Shown in pieces: positions 55,483-64,000 of a DNA stretch of 64,000 bases. The notes below the pieces were generated by a model. It did not search any database and had not been told where the DNA came from. It saw only the letters and a list, made by a program, of their open reading frames with translations. A program made the position numbers and the translations under genes. Numbering within the stretch: position 1 is the first letter of the stretch; each line of letters opens with the position of its first letter. Source of the DNA: Ramlibacter lithotrophicus (GTDB lineage: Bacteria > Pseudomonadota > Gammaproteobacteria > Burkholderiales > Burkholderiaceae_C); the NCBI RefSeq assembly GCF_012184415.1, contig NZ_VTOX01000004.1, positions 186,001 to 250,000 on the forward strand, given 5' to 3'.

Positions 55483-55952
55483 CGGCAGCAAAGTGGCGCG
55501 GAGTACGTGTTCCAGGAGGCGAGCTTGTTCGAGCACCTGAACGTTCGCCGCAATCTACAGTACGGGCTGCGGCGCGCCGCGCCTACCGCGGGCACCGATG
55601 CGCTCGCGAGGGCTATCGCGCTATTGGGCATCGGGCACCAGCGCGTGGCCATCGCCCGTGCCTTGGCGACACGGCCCGCCTTCTTCTGCTCGACGAGCCG
55701 CTGGTGGCACTGGATTTCGCGCGGCGGCAGGACATCCTGCCTTGGTTGGAAAAGATGCGCGATGAACTAAGCCTGCCGATACTCTACGTCACGCATTCTG
55801 CGGACGAAGTCGCCCGACTGGCCGACCACCTGGTCCTGCTGGACGCCGGGAGAGCGGCGGCGGCGGGGCCAGTGGTGGAGGTGCTCTCGGCCATTGAGAC
55901 GCCGGTCGCCGTCGGTGAGGATCTCGGCACTGGCGGACGACAATTATCTTGA
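55483..55952 (+). pseudogene. modC-like ABC ATPase remnant
   Basis: [21 protein letters not shown] matches the Q-loop region of classical ModC, then [12 protein letters not shown] runs straight into [13 protein letters not shown]: the ABC signature LSGGE has been deleted in frame. At about 55677 one base is missing (CGGCCCGCC for the expected CGGCCCCGCC), and the frame shifts to continue as [22 protein letters not shown] and YVTHSADEVARLADHLVLLDAGR. Walker A and everything before are absent. It is not a copy of the intact modC at 16692, whose Q-loop reads VFQHYALFPHL. Confidence 0.8.
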
Positions 55953-55958
55953 CCGGCA

Positions 55959-57776
55959 TGTTGCCTCACGAAGGAATGTTACCCGGGGGCTCGTTGTCGT
56001 TTGATCTTCTTTCGCAATTCTTTAGTTGATGGCTGTGGGCATGTGGGCGAAGGCTGCGGCGGTGGGCAACGCAGCCGCGCAGCGGCGCGTTGTCCACGGT
56101 CGCAGCCGGTGCGCCGCAGGCGCATCGTCCACATGTCCATGGCCTGCCGGGCGCGAAGCGCCCGGCTCCCCCGGCTCTGGTGAAGGTGAACTTTGCGTTC
56201 AGGCTTCGACTGTCGCTTCATTCGCCGTTCGCAGACCGCCCAGGACCATCTCCGTGACCCGTTCGCTGCGCCAGGCCTTCACCCGGCGCTGCAGCGTTCG
56301 AAGTTGTGCCTTGCCGTCGTAGATCTCTGGAACCATCGCGACCAGTCGCTCCATTAAGGCCTTGGCCGCTATTGAGGGTTCCGCGATCAGCCACCCTTCG
56401 ATGACGGGCCAGGCGTCGGCGAACGGATCCGCGCGGGTTCTCCACCAGTGCTTCGCGTTCGGCTGCTTGCGATGCGTCGGACGCACTTCGCCTTCTGTCC
56501 AGGCGGACGCCAAGCTTCGAAGGAATGATGAGAGATCGGCTGCACTTCTCGGCACCACTTCCATCGGTGCTCCGTGAGCCGCGATCTCGCCCAACGTCTG
56601 CTGCGCGCTGCGGATTTCCTGCAGCAGCCGCACCGGGTCGAGTCTCTTGAATTGCGCTGCCAGCTTCTCCTTGATCGCAGGCTCAACGCCGCTGTGGGCA
56701 ATCAGGCGCTCGCACGGGGTCGCCGGCGCGAAGTAGGTCTTGTGCACGCGAGCGCCGTCGCGCATTTTGGATTTCAGCTTGAATGAGGGTTGGAAGAAGT
56801 TGATGTACAACCGCGACGACGCGTACAGCTGCGCCAGGGCCTTCGTAGCTTCGCGACCGCTCAGGCGGCCATAGCCGACCAGCCGCCGAACGACAGCGCC
56901 GTTCTTCTGCTCCACCCAGGCTTGGTCATTCTTCTTGTATGGCCGCGAGCGCGTCTGATCGAGGCCCCGGCCCTTGCAGTAGTCGAACACAGCCTGGCTC
57001 ATGAAGGTGCTGTCGTTGTCCGAGTCAATGCCGAGCATTTCGAAGGGCAGGTCGGCCGTCACTTTCTCGAGCGCTTCGATGACCAGCATCTGGTCGCGAA
57101 TCCTCATTGCCACGCATTCCGTCCATCCGGTGGCGATGTCAGTCAGCGTGAGGGTGTGAACGTAGTCACCATCTGTCTTCGGCCCGCCGCAGTGTTCGAC
57201 CATGTCGACCTCGAAGAAGCCCGGCGCCGGATCCCGCCAATCGGCGAAGGTGCGTACCGGAATGCTGCGCCTGATTGCCGCGCCCACGCCAGTGCGGCGC
57301 CTTCGCTTCCCGTCGATATGGGAACGAGTACCGGCCAGGGCGCGATCGATGGTCGCGGCGCTGACCTGCAGGACCTTGGTCTTGACGACCGGGTCCAAGT
57401 CGAGATGACCATGGCGCTCCATCGCATCGACCAACATCGGGATCAAGGCCTTCAGCCGCTTGCCGCAGACCCGATCGGCAGCCTCCCACAGCACCGTCAG
57501 CGCTTGCCGAACCGCCTCGTCATACAGCCGGTTGCGCGCGCGCGTTCCCGCCCCGGGCGCGTCATCTCGCAACACGCGGACCGCGTGTTTGCGGTGGTAT
57601 CCGGTCAGAGCAACGAACTCATCCAGGATCTTCGTCTTCTCCGGCTGACCCGCACTGCGGTAGCGCCCTCGAAGTGCTTCGACCAACTCCTTGCGTGTTT
57701 CCATGCTGATTCGCCTCGTCACGTTGTTCTGCTCCCGCCAGCCCCTCCGGCGGGTAGCAGATTACGTGAGGCAACA
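55959..57776 (-). mobile_element. Insertion sequence, ISNCY-type
   Basis: TGTTGCCTCACG at 55959-55970 and its exact reverse complement at 57765-57776 are the terminal inverted repeats, giving an element of 1818 bp with one transposase gene on the minus strand. No matching target-site duplication is seen (flanks differ), so one side may have been rearranged. It cuts into an IS21 remnant on the right. Confidence 0.75.
56199..57722 (-). CDS. ISNCY-type DDE transposase
   Basis: A 507-residue transposase. The N-terminal part is helix-turn-helix (ETRKELVEALRGRYRSAGQPEKTKILDEFVALTGYHRKHAVRVL). The integrase-like catalytic core has Asp in FFEVDMVEHCGG, Asp in GIDSDNDSTFMSQ and Glu in YKKNDQAWVEQKNGAVVRRLVG, the DDE triad. 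It is complete, with normal ends, and the element is likely active. It reads from 57722 to 56199. Confidence 0.88.
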   Translation of the reverse strand: MTRRISMETRKELVEALRGRYRSAGQPEKTKILDEFVALTGYHRKHAVRVLRDDAPGAGTRARNRLYDEAVRQALTVLWEAADRVCGKRLKALIPMLVDAMERHGHLDLDPVVKTKVLQVSAATIDRALAGTRSHIDGKRRRRTGVGAAIRRSIPVRTFADWRDPAPGFFEVDMVEHCGGPKTDGDYVHTLTLTDIATGWTECVAMRIRDQMLVIEALEKVTADLPFEMLGIDSDNDSTFMSQAVFDYCKGRGLDQTRSRPYKKNDQAWVEQKNGAVVRRLVGYGRLSGREATKALAQLYASSRLYINFFQPSFKLKSKMRDGARVHKTYFAPATPCERLIAHSGVEPAIKEKLAAQFKRLDPVRLLQEIRSAQQTLGEIAAHGAPMEVVPRSAADLSSFLRSLASAWTEGEVRPTHRKQPNAKHWWRTRADPFADAWPVIEGWLIAEPSIAAKALMERLVAMVPEIYDGKAQLRTLQRRVKAWRSERVTEMVLGGLRTANEATVEA

Positions 57777-59260
57777 GGTCAGCTCGGGTAGCACTTCCGA
57801 CGAGTCAATGCGCCTGCGGCAACGATTTCGCGGTCCTTGTCGCCGGCGAGCCGTTCGCGCACCTGCTGTACCAGTTTGCCTTCGCGTACAGCGGCTGGCG
57901 GCACGCGCAGGTCGTCCGCGGTGGCGAGAGCTTCCAGGCATTGGCCGCCGGCTTGCAGGACGCACTCTGGATGGCCGGCGGCGTTCCCGAAGAGCACCGT
58001 ACCGACAGCCTGTCGGCCGCCTTCAACAACCTGGCCGAACAAGAGGAGCTGACTCGCCGGTACAAAGGCCTGTGTGAGCACTACGGCATGCGGGCGAGCC
58101 GGAACAACCCTGGGGAGAGCCACGAGAACGGCTCCATCGAAGCGCGCCAGGGCAGCCTGAAGGTCTCCCTGGAGCAAAGCCCGCCGCCGGCGCGGCGCAC
58201 CGCCGACTTCGAGGAGCTCGATGCGCGGGTGAGCAAATTCGGCGTCTTCAGCGCCAAGGGCGTGCTCTACAGCGTCCCGTCGCGCCTGGTAGGCCAACGG
58301 CTCAAGGTTCGCCTGTACAAGGACCACCTGCAGGCTTGGCTCGGCGGGGTGAAGGTGTTCGAGTGCGAGCGACTGCACTCGAATCGCGGCAGCCGGCACC
58401 CCAAGCGGATCGACTGGCGGCATATGCTGCCCACCCTCAAGCGCAAGCCGGGAGCGTTCGCCCGCTGGGTTCTTCGCGATGCGATGTTCCCGCGCACCGA
58501 ATACGCACAGACCTGGGAGCACCTGCGCACTCGCCTTCCAGAACGCCAGGCGTGCCGGCTCATGGTCGACCTGCTCGATCTCGCCGACCGCGCCAGCGTC
58601 GTGGGCGAACTCGCCGTCGCCTTGGCCGTTCTGAACGATCAGGGCGAGTTGCCAGACATCGACATGCTGCGAGCGCGCTTCGCGCCGCGACCTGCGGTCG
58701 TGCCGTCGGTCGAGGTGCTCCTGCCGGCCGCCTCGGTATACGACCAGTTGCTGGAGGCGGCATGAACGCGCCCTCCCTGACCGCCAGCGCCGCCGACCTT
58801 GCCCGGCTGCCGTTGATGCTGACCGAGTTGCGGCTGCCCACGATGAAGCGGCTGTGGGCCCAGTTCGCCGAGCAATCCAACCGGGAGGGCTGGCCCGCCG
58901 AGCGGTTCCTGGGCGTGCTGCTCGAACAGGAGATGGGCGAGCGCGAAGCGCGCCGGCTGGCACGGGCCCGCGCCGACAGCCAGCTGCCGCCCGAGAAGCT
59001 GCTGGCCACCTTCGAGTTCAGCCTCACGCCGATGCTCTCGAAGGCGCACGTCACGGCCCTCGCGGAGGCAGACACCTGGCTGACGCAGGGGCACAACCTG
59101 CTGGCCTTCGGCCCACCGGGCGCCGGCAAGACGCACCTGATCGCCGCTATCGGCCACGCGCTGATCGACCGCGGCTACCGGGTGCTGTTCCAGCGCACGT
59201 TCGAACTCGTGCAGCGGCTGCAAGCCGCGCGCCGTGACCTACGTCTGCCTGCCGAGCTCG
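57777..59260 (+). mobile_element. IS21-family remnant, truncated at both ends
   Basis: The interval contains the C-terminal part of istA and the N-terminal part of istB only. The left end is cut at the ISNCY boundary (57776) and the right at the IS66 boundary (59261), so neither terminal repeat remains. Confidence 0.8.
57779..58765 (+). pseudogene. istA: IS21 transposase IstA, C-terminal part
   Basis: The frame runs from the left break without a stop. VLVAGEPFAHLLYQFAFAYS, then ESFQALAAGLQDALWMAGGV and RTDSLSAAFNNLAEQEELTR match IstA's catalytic domain, including part of the DDE core, and RNNPGESHENGSIEARQG its last acidic residue region. The helix-turn-helix N-terminus (about 120 residues) is missing. 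The stop at 58763-58765 overlaps the istB start (ATGA-like arrangement), as in intact IS21 elements. Confidence 0.82.
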
Positions 59261-59286
59261 GTATGCGTCCGGCCAACCCACATTGA
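58762..59286 (+). pseudogene. istB: IS21 helper ATPase IstB, truncated
   Basis: The first 165 residues are normal IstB: RLPLMLTELRLPTMKRLWAQF, then Walker A FGPPGAGKTHLIAAIGHAL, then YRVLFQRTFELVQRLQAARR. The homology stops at LRLPAEL where IS66 begins at 59261, and the last residues (GMRPANPH) are translated from the IS66 end. IstB is usually about 250 residues; Walker B and the remaining AAA domain are missing, so it is non-functional. Confidence 0.82.
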
Positions 59287-59326
59287 AGTTCAATAGCAGG
59301 CGAAGGATGCTTGTGTCCACGGACTT

Positions 59327-59743
59327 ATGCGCGGACACATGGACAGTTCTGGGACGGGATCGGCGGTTGCACAACCGGCCAAACGCAGCTGGCGACGGCA
59401 CAGCGACGAATTCAAGGCGCGGGTCATCGAGATGGCGCGCCAGCCGAACACGTCGGTGGCCGCGGTGGCGCTGGCCAACGGGCTGAACGCGAACATGCTG
59501 CGCCGCTGGGTGCGCGAGTGCGAGGTGGCCGGCAGCATCAGCACCGAGGTTGCATCGCCGCGTGAGGTGGTCGCGCCGGCCTTCGTTCAGTTGCCGATGC
59601 ACGCGCCGCCTCCCTTGCTGGCGTCGCCAGAGCCGGCCGCGGCGCGCATCGAGGTGGAGATCCAACGCAATGGCACCACTGTGCGCGCGAGCGTGCCCAT
59701 GGACAGCCGCAGCGCGGCCTGGCTGCGCGAGGTCACGGGTTGA
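59327..59743 (+). CDS. IS66 accessory protein (Orf1/TnpA)
   Basis: A 138-residue protein with a helix-turn-helix of the IS3/IS66 Orf1 type: RRHSDEFKARVIEMARQPNTSVAAVALANGLNANMLRRW. The C-terminal half is a variable linker and a short beta unit. The likely start is ATG 59339 (MDSSGTGS). It is required together with Orf2 for transposition of IS66 elements. Its stop overlaps the next start. Confidence 0.85.
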   Translation: MRGHMDSSGTGSAVAQPAKRSWRRHSDEFKARVIEMARQPNTSVAAVALANGLNANMLRRWVRECEVAGSISTEVASPREVVAPAFVQLPMHAPPPLLASPEPAAARIEVEIQRNGTTVRASVPMDSRSAAWLREVTG

Positions 59744-60072
59744 TCCGCGTCGACGCAGTGTGGATGGCCGTGCAACCGCTGGACATGCGCCTGGGCACCG
59801 AAGCCGCACTGGCACGCGTGGTCGGTGTCTTCGGCGCTGCGCATCCGCACCATGCCTACCTGTTTGCCAACCGGCGAGCCAACCGGATGAAGGTGCTGGT
59901 GCACGACGGCATCGGCGTGTGGCTGGCCGCCAGGCGGCTCAATGCGGGCAGGTTCGTCTGGCCCTGCGACGGCGCGAGCACCCTGAGCCTGAGCCGAACG
60001 CAGTTCGATGCGCTGGTGCTCGGTCTGCCGTGGCAGCGCCTGGGCGAAGCCGGCATCATCCGCGTGATCTGA
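59740..60072 (+). CDS. IS66 accessory protein (Orf2/TnpB)
   Basis: A 110-residue protein of the IS66 Orf2 family: VQPLDMRLGTEAALARVVGVFG, then HHAYLFANRRANRMKVLVHDGIGVWLAARRLNAGRFVWP. The start is TTG 59740 overlapping the TGA of orf1, or ATG 59764. The family's conserved KxLxxDGxGxWL core is intact. Confidence 0.88.
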   Translation: MIRVDAVWMAVQPLDMRLGTEAALARVVGVFGAAHPHHAYLFANRRANRMKVLVHDGIGVWLAARRLNAGRFVWPCDGASTLSLSRTQFDALVLGLPWQRLGEAGIIRVI

Positions 60073-60148
60073 GCCTTGTTCATCGACGCTTGGCAATTGC
60101 CGAAAGTGCCGATGCGATCGTGACGGTGATCCGCGAAGATCACGCTCC

Positions 60149-61447
60149 GTGATCACCGCGCAGCAACTCGAAGGCCTCGATCCGCACGTGCGGCAAGCCA
60201 TGCTGTCGCTGATGTCCGAGGTGGCCGCGCGCGACGAGCAGCTTCGAGCCAAGGACGCACTGATCGAGCAGCGCGAGCGCGATGCGGCGTTCAAGCAGGC
60301 GCTCATCGACAAGCTCACTCACGAACTTGCGGTGCTCAAGCGCATGAAGTTCGGCGCGACCAGCGAGAAGTTCGCCGGCAGCGCCGAGCAGAAGAGCCTA
60401 CTGCAAGACACGCTGGACGAGGATCTGGCCGAACTGGACCGGGAGATCAAGCGGCTTGGCGCGCACGGCGATGCCGACGGTGACAAGGCCGGCAAGAAGA
60501 CGCCCAAGCGTCAGGCGCTGCCGGCGCACTTGCCGCGGCGCGACGTGCATCACGAGCCCGCGTCCACGGTATGCGGGTGCGGCTGCCAGATGCAGCGCAT
60601 CGGCGAGGACGTGGCCGAGAAGCTGGACTACCAGCCTGGCATCTTCACCGTGGAGCGCCACGTGCGCGGCAAATGGGCTTGCCGCCGCTGCGAGAAGCTG
60701 GTTCAAGCCGCCGTGCCGGCGCACGTGATCGACAAAGGCATCCCCACCGCGGGCCTGCTGGCGCAGGTGCTGGTGGCCAAGTTCCTCGATCACCTTCCGC
60801 TGTACCGTCAGGAGGCGGTCTTCGAGCGCGCCGGCCATCTGATCGCCCGCTCGACGCTTGCGCAGTGGGTGGGCGAGTGCGGCGCGCAACTGCAGCCGCT
60901 GGTTCAAGCGCTGGCCGACGAACTGCGCCGGCACGCGGTGCTGCACGCCGACGAGACGCCGGTGGCGATGCTCAAGCCGGGCAACGGCAAGACGCACCGG
61001 GCCTACATGTGGTCGTACTGCACTCCGAGCAGCAACCCGATGCGGGCGGTCGTGTTCGACTTCAGCGAAACCCGCAACGGCGAGAACGTGCGCGACTTCC
61101 TGCAACTCGACACCCCGCGTGCCTGGAAGGGCACGCTCGTCACTGACGGCTTCAGTGGCTATCGCGCCTGCGTCGACAAGGGTGTGACCTCGGCGCAGTG
61201 CATGGCGCACGCCAGGCGCAAGTTCCACGAGCTGTGGGTCAATCACGACAGCCAGGTGGGCCGCCAGGCGTTACGGTTCCATCGGGTCCTGTTCCTCATC
61301 GAGCGCGAGATCGAGGAGTTGCCCGCAACCGACCGACGACGAATACGGCAGCGCAAGTCGCGGCGGGTGCTCGCCGTCTTCCACCGCTGGCTGATCGCGC
61401 AGCGACAGCTGGTGCCGCCGGGCTCGGCGACGATGAAGGCCATCGAC
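60149..61447 (+). pseudogene. IS66 transposase TnpC, N-terminal part (split by IS110)
   Basis: The first about 433 residues are normal: a coiled-coil leader (QLRAKDALIEQRERDAAFKQALIDKL), FGATSEKF, the zinc region VCGCGCQMQRIG, and the catalytic core with VLHADETPVAMLKPG, GTLVTDGFSGYRAC and CMAHARRKFHEL. After GSATMKAID the frame runs into the IS110 element and on to a false stop at 61645. The missing C-terminus is found at 62942-63241. Confidence 0.88.
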
Positions 61448-61744
61448 TTCTATGAGGACTGGTATGTCAAGCCCCTCACGGAGGTCGATTCTCAGAAGAA
61501 CCTAATCGCAGGCCGGGAACCGCAAAATGTCCGCTGTCGTACTCGGACAAACTTCTATCCGTGTCGGCTCGTTGACCCGACACCTCATGCTGCATACGCG
61601 CCAATAGCGCTGGCCGGTTCCCGCTTCGCAACGCGCCCCATCTAAAGCATCGGTCACGACGCAGAGGTGGTGACCCGTCGATCGCACGGGCGCGTTGACC
61701 TTTGATCATCGTTCAATGACTGGGTGCCTTCGCGGGGGCGGAGC
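61448..61744 (-). ncRNA. Candidate IS110 bridge-RNA region
   Basis: This long non-coding end contains several strong stem-loops, for example GTGTCGG/CCGACAC with a nine-base loop at 61561-61583 and GTCCG/CGGAC at 61529-61548. IS110-family elements produce a structured bridge RNA from their non-coding end to recognise target and donor DNA; in IS1111-type elements that is the end after the gene. The placement fits, but the RNA itself is inferred. Confidence 0.35.
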
Positions 61745-62881
61745 TCAGGTTTGGATCGCTTTCAGACGGGCTCCCGACGGGAGCTCACCGTCTCGCAGGA
61801 AACGCCAGAGTGCGATGGCCAGGCGTCTGGCCAGGGCCACAATTCCGATGCGCCGCATGCGGGCACCTCCTCGCGCGAAGCGCTGGTTGAACCACTTGGT
61901 CATCGCGCTTTCTGGCTGCAGACGCAGCCAGCACCACGCCAGCTCTACGAGTACCGACCGTGCCCTTCGATTTCCCGCCTTGCTGATGCCCTGCTCGATA
62001 TGGCTGTTGCCGCTTGCATAGGGCGTCGGCGCCACGCCGATGCACCCGGCGAGCTCGCGTCGGTTGGCAAACTGCCGCCAGCCGAAGACCTCGTGCGCGA
62101 GTACACAGGCACCCCTGGCGCCGATGCCGACCAGGCGCATCAACTGCGCGACCGTGGGCTGCCGGGCGTCCTGCAGTTCCCGCTGGCGAGCCACTTCGAT
62201 CTGGCGGACCTGCTCCTTGACCAGTCTCAGCCGCGTAAGTTCGCGCTCGATTTCCTCGCGTAGTCTTCGTCCGAGCTGCTCGCTGTGCTGCGACCACCAA
62301 GTGGCCCAGTAGCGCCCGCCAATGGGCACGCTCGGACGAAGGTTGTGCAGCACCAGCAGCGAACGGATGCGACTGGTGTGCGCGGTACGCTCGTGCGTCA
62401 GCCGTTCGAATTCGCGATGGTCACGTCGCTCGTCTTCCTGGCTTGCAGTGGGTTCGCGCAAGACCGACCATACGCGCTCGCCATGGTGGTGTCGCAGCAG
62501 CATCGTCAGCAGCTTGTCGCCGTCGAGCCGATCGGTCTTGGCGCGCCGCGCTCGCCGATTGACTTCGATGCTGGCCGCGTCGACAACGATGTTGTCCACG
62601 CCCAACCCGGTGAGCCACCGATGCAGCCACCAGCCATCGCGACCCGCTTCGTAGCAACTGTGCACCTGTGCGCGCGCCGACGTCTTGAACCGCTTGCCGG
62701 CACGCGCGATGCAATCGGCCACGCCGGCTTGGTCGCCGGCGGCCACCGTGTGACGACTGGCAGTACCGCCGCCGTCGCCGAAGGTCAACTTCCAGCTCTT
62801 GTCGCCAAGCTCAAAGCTCATATGCAGGTCGCCCGGCTTGGCCGTATCCTTCCGATGTAGGGCTGCTCGCGTCGTAGACAT
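61745..62881 (-). CDS. IS110-family DEDD transposase
   Basis: A 378-residue recombinase. The RuvC-like N-terminal domain has Asp in FELGDKSWKL, Glu in HSCYEAGRDGWWLHRWL and Asp residues in RRAKTDRLDGDKLL (the DEDD set). The C-terminal Tnp20 domain has LVGIGARGACVLAHEVFGW and the catalytic serine in NSHIEQGISKAGNRRARSVL. The start ATG 62881 has AAGGAG eight bases upstream, which excludes 62902. The protein looks complete, so this copy may be active. Confidence 0.9.
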   Translation of the reverse strand: MSTTRAALHRKDTAKPGDLHMSFELGDKSWKLTFGDGGGTASRHTVAAGDQAGVADCIARAGKRFKTSARAQVHSCYEAGRDGWWLHRWLTGLGVDNIVVDAASIEVNRRARRAKTDRLDGDKLLTMLLRHHHGERVWSVLREPTASQEDERRDHREFERLTHERTAHTSRIRSLLVLHNLRPSVPIGGRYWATWWSQHSEQLGRRLREEIERELTRLRLVKEQVRQIEVARQRELQDARQPTVAQLMRLVGIGARGACVLAHEVFGWRQFANRRELAGCIGVAPTPYASGNSHIEQGISKAGNRRARSVLVELAWCWLRLQPESAMTKWFNQRFARGGARMRRIGIVALARRLAIALWRFLRDGELPSGARLKAIQT

Positions 62882-62941
62882 TTCCAAGCTCCTTTCGAAC
62901 AAACGGAACCCCTCGTTTTACCCCCAGCCCTACATAGCATC

Positions 62942-63241
62942 TACAGCCTGAAGCGCTGGGGTGAACTCACGCACTTCGTCAGCGACGGGGACGTGTCGAT
63001 CTCGAACAACTGGGTTGAAAACCAGATCAGGCCGATCGCTCTTGGCCGGTCGAACTGGCTGTTCGCGGGTAGCCTGCGTGCGGGCAAGCGCGCAGCCGCG
63101 ATCATGAGCTTGCTGCACTCGGCGCGCATCAACGGGCACGAACCCTACGCGTACCTCAAGGACGTGCTGGAACGCTTGCCGACCCACCAGGCCAGCCGCA
63201 TCGAAGAACTCCTACCGCACCGCTGGTCGCCGGCCGCCTGA
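62942..63241 (+). pseudogene. IS66 transposase TnpC, C-terminal part
   Basis: YSLKRWGELTHFVSDGDVSI, then NNWVENQIRPIALGRSNWLF and SLLHSARINGHEPYAYLKDV are the last 100 residues of the IS66 transposase, including the final catalytic Glu in NWVENQIRP. It continues the frame interrupted at 61447 and ends at TGA 63241. The first ATG inside it cannot make a useful protein. Confidence 0.88.
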
Positions 63242-63305
63242 TTGCCGTCGCTGACTACGCCCTGGCGGTGAAGGTGACTTCGCCGGACGCGTACGGAGGC
63301 ATGGC

Positions 63306-63560
63306 GTGGACACAGGCGACATCGACTACCTGATATACGTTGACCACCCGGATTGGACGAGAGAAATGGGCGACTGGCGCAGCTACATATCGCCCGAATT
63401 GCGCGAGATGTGGGAGACCTTTCTCTACGAACAGAAGTGGGTGATCGCCCAGAGCGTGGCGAAGATGATGGACGCGCTGTCTGCCTCTCATGCGACGTCA
63501 AGACCGCTTACAACGACTGACCGGGGGATCCTTGCTCTGTGTCGCCGCCGGGGCGCGTAG
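63306..63560 (+). CDS. Hypothetical protein, probably a fragment
   Basis: An 84-residue frame begins at GTG 63306, directly beyond the IS66 right end. MDTGDIDYLIYVDHPDWTRE and EMWETFLYEQKWVIAQSVAK have natural composition; the last 25 residues do not. It may be the remains of a gene cut by the IS66 insertion or by recombination. No family recognised. Confidence 0.3.
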   Translation: MDTGDIDYLIYVDHPDWTREMGDWRSYISPELREMWETFLYEQKWVIAQSVAKMMDALSASHATSRPLTTTDRGILALCRRRGA

Positions 63561-63604
63561 AAAAGGTCATACCTAAAACGATCTCCTCTTCAGGTCGTCG
63601 TCGC

Positions 63605-64000
63605 CTACGCATCTAAAGACCGTGCGACCACCGCCGCGATTGCCCGCCGCCGTGCGATCGCCTCTGTCGGGTCCGCCTGCGTGACTCGGCTGCGCACGGT
63701 GTACCCCTTCACCACCTTTTCCCTCGGCGCCTGGGTTTGCGGATAGCCATCCAGGAATGCGGGAAGGTCCTCCGGGAGCAGGAACGAAACGCGCTCGCGC
63801 TCGTTCTCCTCGAGAGCCTTCCCGACATGTATGGATAGGCTCTTTAAATGGCGGGCGTGCGATGCGAGCATGACGACATGCGTGAAGGGGTGCGCCAGGC
63901 ACTTTTCGATATTCCCGAGTTCGTGATCCTTCGTGGTCGTCACCGAGATTTCGAAGGCGAGCGCTATCTCTTCCCGGCGCAGGATGACATCCACCCGTCC
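63605..64000 (-). CDS. C-terminal part of a protein with a possible PD-(D/E)XK-like nuclease domain (5' end outside window)
   Basis: The frame is open to the window edge and ends at 63605. GRVDVILRREEIALAFEISV followed by TT, then HELGNIEKCLAHPFTHVVML, resembles the C-terminal domain found on some large ATP-binding (HerA/TraM-like) proteins of mobile elements, where an acidic residue and E-x-S/K follow each other like a degenerate restriction-nuclease site. RVSFLLPEDLPAFL follows. This is a judgement from memory of the pattern; only 131 residues are visible. Confidence 0.45.
   Translation of the reverse strand, partial: GRVDVILRREEIALAFEISVTTTKDHELGNIEKCLAHPFTHVVMLASHARHLKSLSIHVGKALEENERERVSFLLPEDLPAFLDGYPQTQAPREKVVKGYTVRSRVTQADPTEAIARRRAIAAVVARSLDA

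Larger units (their letters stand above)
61448..62941 (-). mobile_element. IS110-family element inserted in tnpC
   Basis: Both junctions are defined by the interrupted IS66 transposase: MKAID ends at 61447, and YSLKRWGELTHF resumes at 62942. The insert of about 1494 bp encodes one IS110 transposase. The non-coding part is mostly downstream of the gene (61448-61744), with only about 60 bases upstream, the layout of the IS1111 subgroup. No terminal inverted repeat or target duplication is seen, as normal for IS110. The exact ends could vary by a few bases. Confidence 0.85.
59261..63294 (+). mobile_element. IS66-family element interrupted by an IS110-family element
   Basis: The left end begins GTATGCGTCCGGCCAACC and the right end, read inward, GTACGCGTCCGGCGAAGT; these are imperfect inverted repeats of the IS66 kind. 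Without the IS110 insert the element would be about 2.5 kb, the normal IS66 size, with orf1, orf2 and tnpC. The eight bases flanking the two ends differ, so there is no target duplication. Confidence 0.78.

Noticed and set aside
55975..57776. Target-site duplications flanking the insertion sequences
   Set aside because: I compared the bases next to the ISNCY and IS66 ends and found no matching direct repeats.
57779..58963. Minus-strand frame of 394 codons opposite istA
   Set aside because: Antisense shadow; the plus strand has clear IstA homology in the same interval.

Overview
The window looks like chromosome from a high-GC betaproteobacterium of the Burkholderiales, most likely a Comamonadaceae relative (Ramlibacter/Variovorax/Rhodoferax-like). 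This is inferred from gene content: a GTP-type PEP carboxykinase, acetoacetyl-CoA synthetase, a methionine synthase split into two genes, a Bug-type periplasmic receptor and very GC-rich third codon positions. No rRNA or tRNA gene and no CRISPR array was seen.

Positions 1-34160 are ordinary, densely packed core chromosome. They hold a PdxA-family gene end, a D-lactate/glycolate-type FAD oxidase, a cobalamin adenosyltransferase, a uracil/xanthine permease, acetoacetyl-CoA synthetase, a flavin reductase-MarR pair, a stress protein, a LysR regulator, pckG, modABC, threonine ammonia-lyase, a tandem AAA+ ATPase, a hemerythrin, rlpA, recQ, split metH, a BrkB-like membrane protein, an MFS exporter and a YeeE/YedE transporter. 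Several small genes were found by reading the sequence directly (12904-13080 and 17798-17950).

At about 34640 the conserved gene comM breaks off. Everything to the right looks like an accessory island that runs past the end of the window. Its first part (34686-36800) has visibly lower GC and carries two HTH regulators, a 61-residue protein and a PARP-like ADP-ribosyltransferase, which together may form a toxin-antitoxin locus. Next comes a regulatory block (37509-42896): an FNR-type oxygen sensor, a membrane histidine kinase, a sigma-54-dependent response regulator and a Vgb-like beta-propeller.

From 43524 to 55246 is the most interesting part: four periplasmic or outer-surface multiheme c-type cytochromes (10, 4, 12 and 7 heme-binding motifs), two NHL-propeller lipoproteins, a large outer-membrane beta-barrel and a redox-dead thioredoxin/TPR protein. 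A CBS-PAS protein and a cyclic-nucleotide-binding protein close the set. I read this as a porin-cytochrome conduit for moving electrons across the outer membrane. Three -24/-12 (sigma-54) promoter sequences, one matching the consensus completely, lie in front of the FNR gene, a decayed cytochrome gene and an intact cytochrome gene. A perfect 20-bp palindrome lies upstream of the last one. Together with the sigma-54 activator these suggest a dedicated RpoN/FNR circuit.

The right end (55483-63294) is a mosaic of insertion sequences: a modC remnant, an ISNCY-type element, a two-sided IS21 remnant, and an IS66 element whose transposase gene is split by an IS110-family element. The window ends in the C-terminal part of a large protein with a possible nuclease domain.
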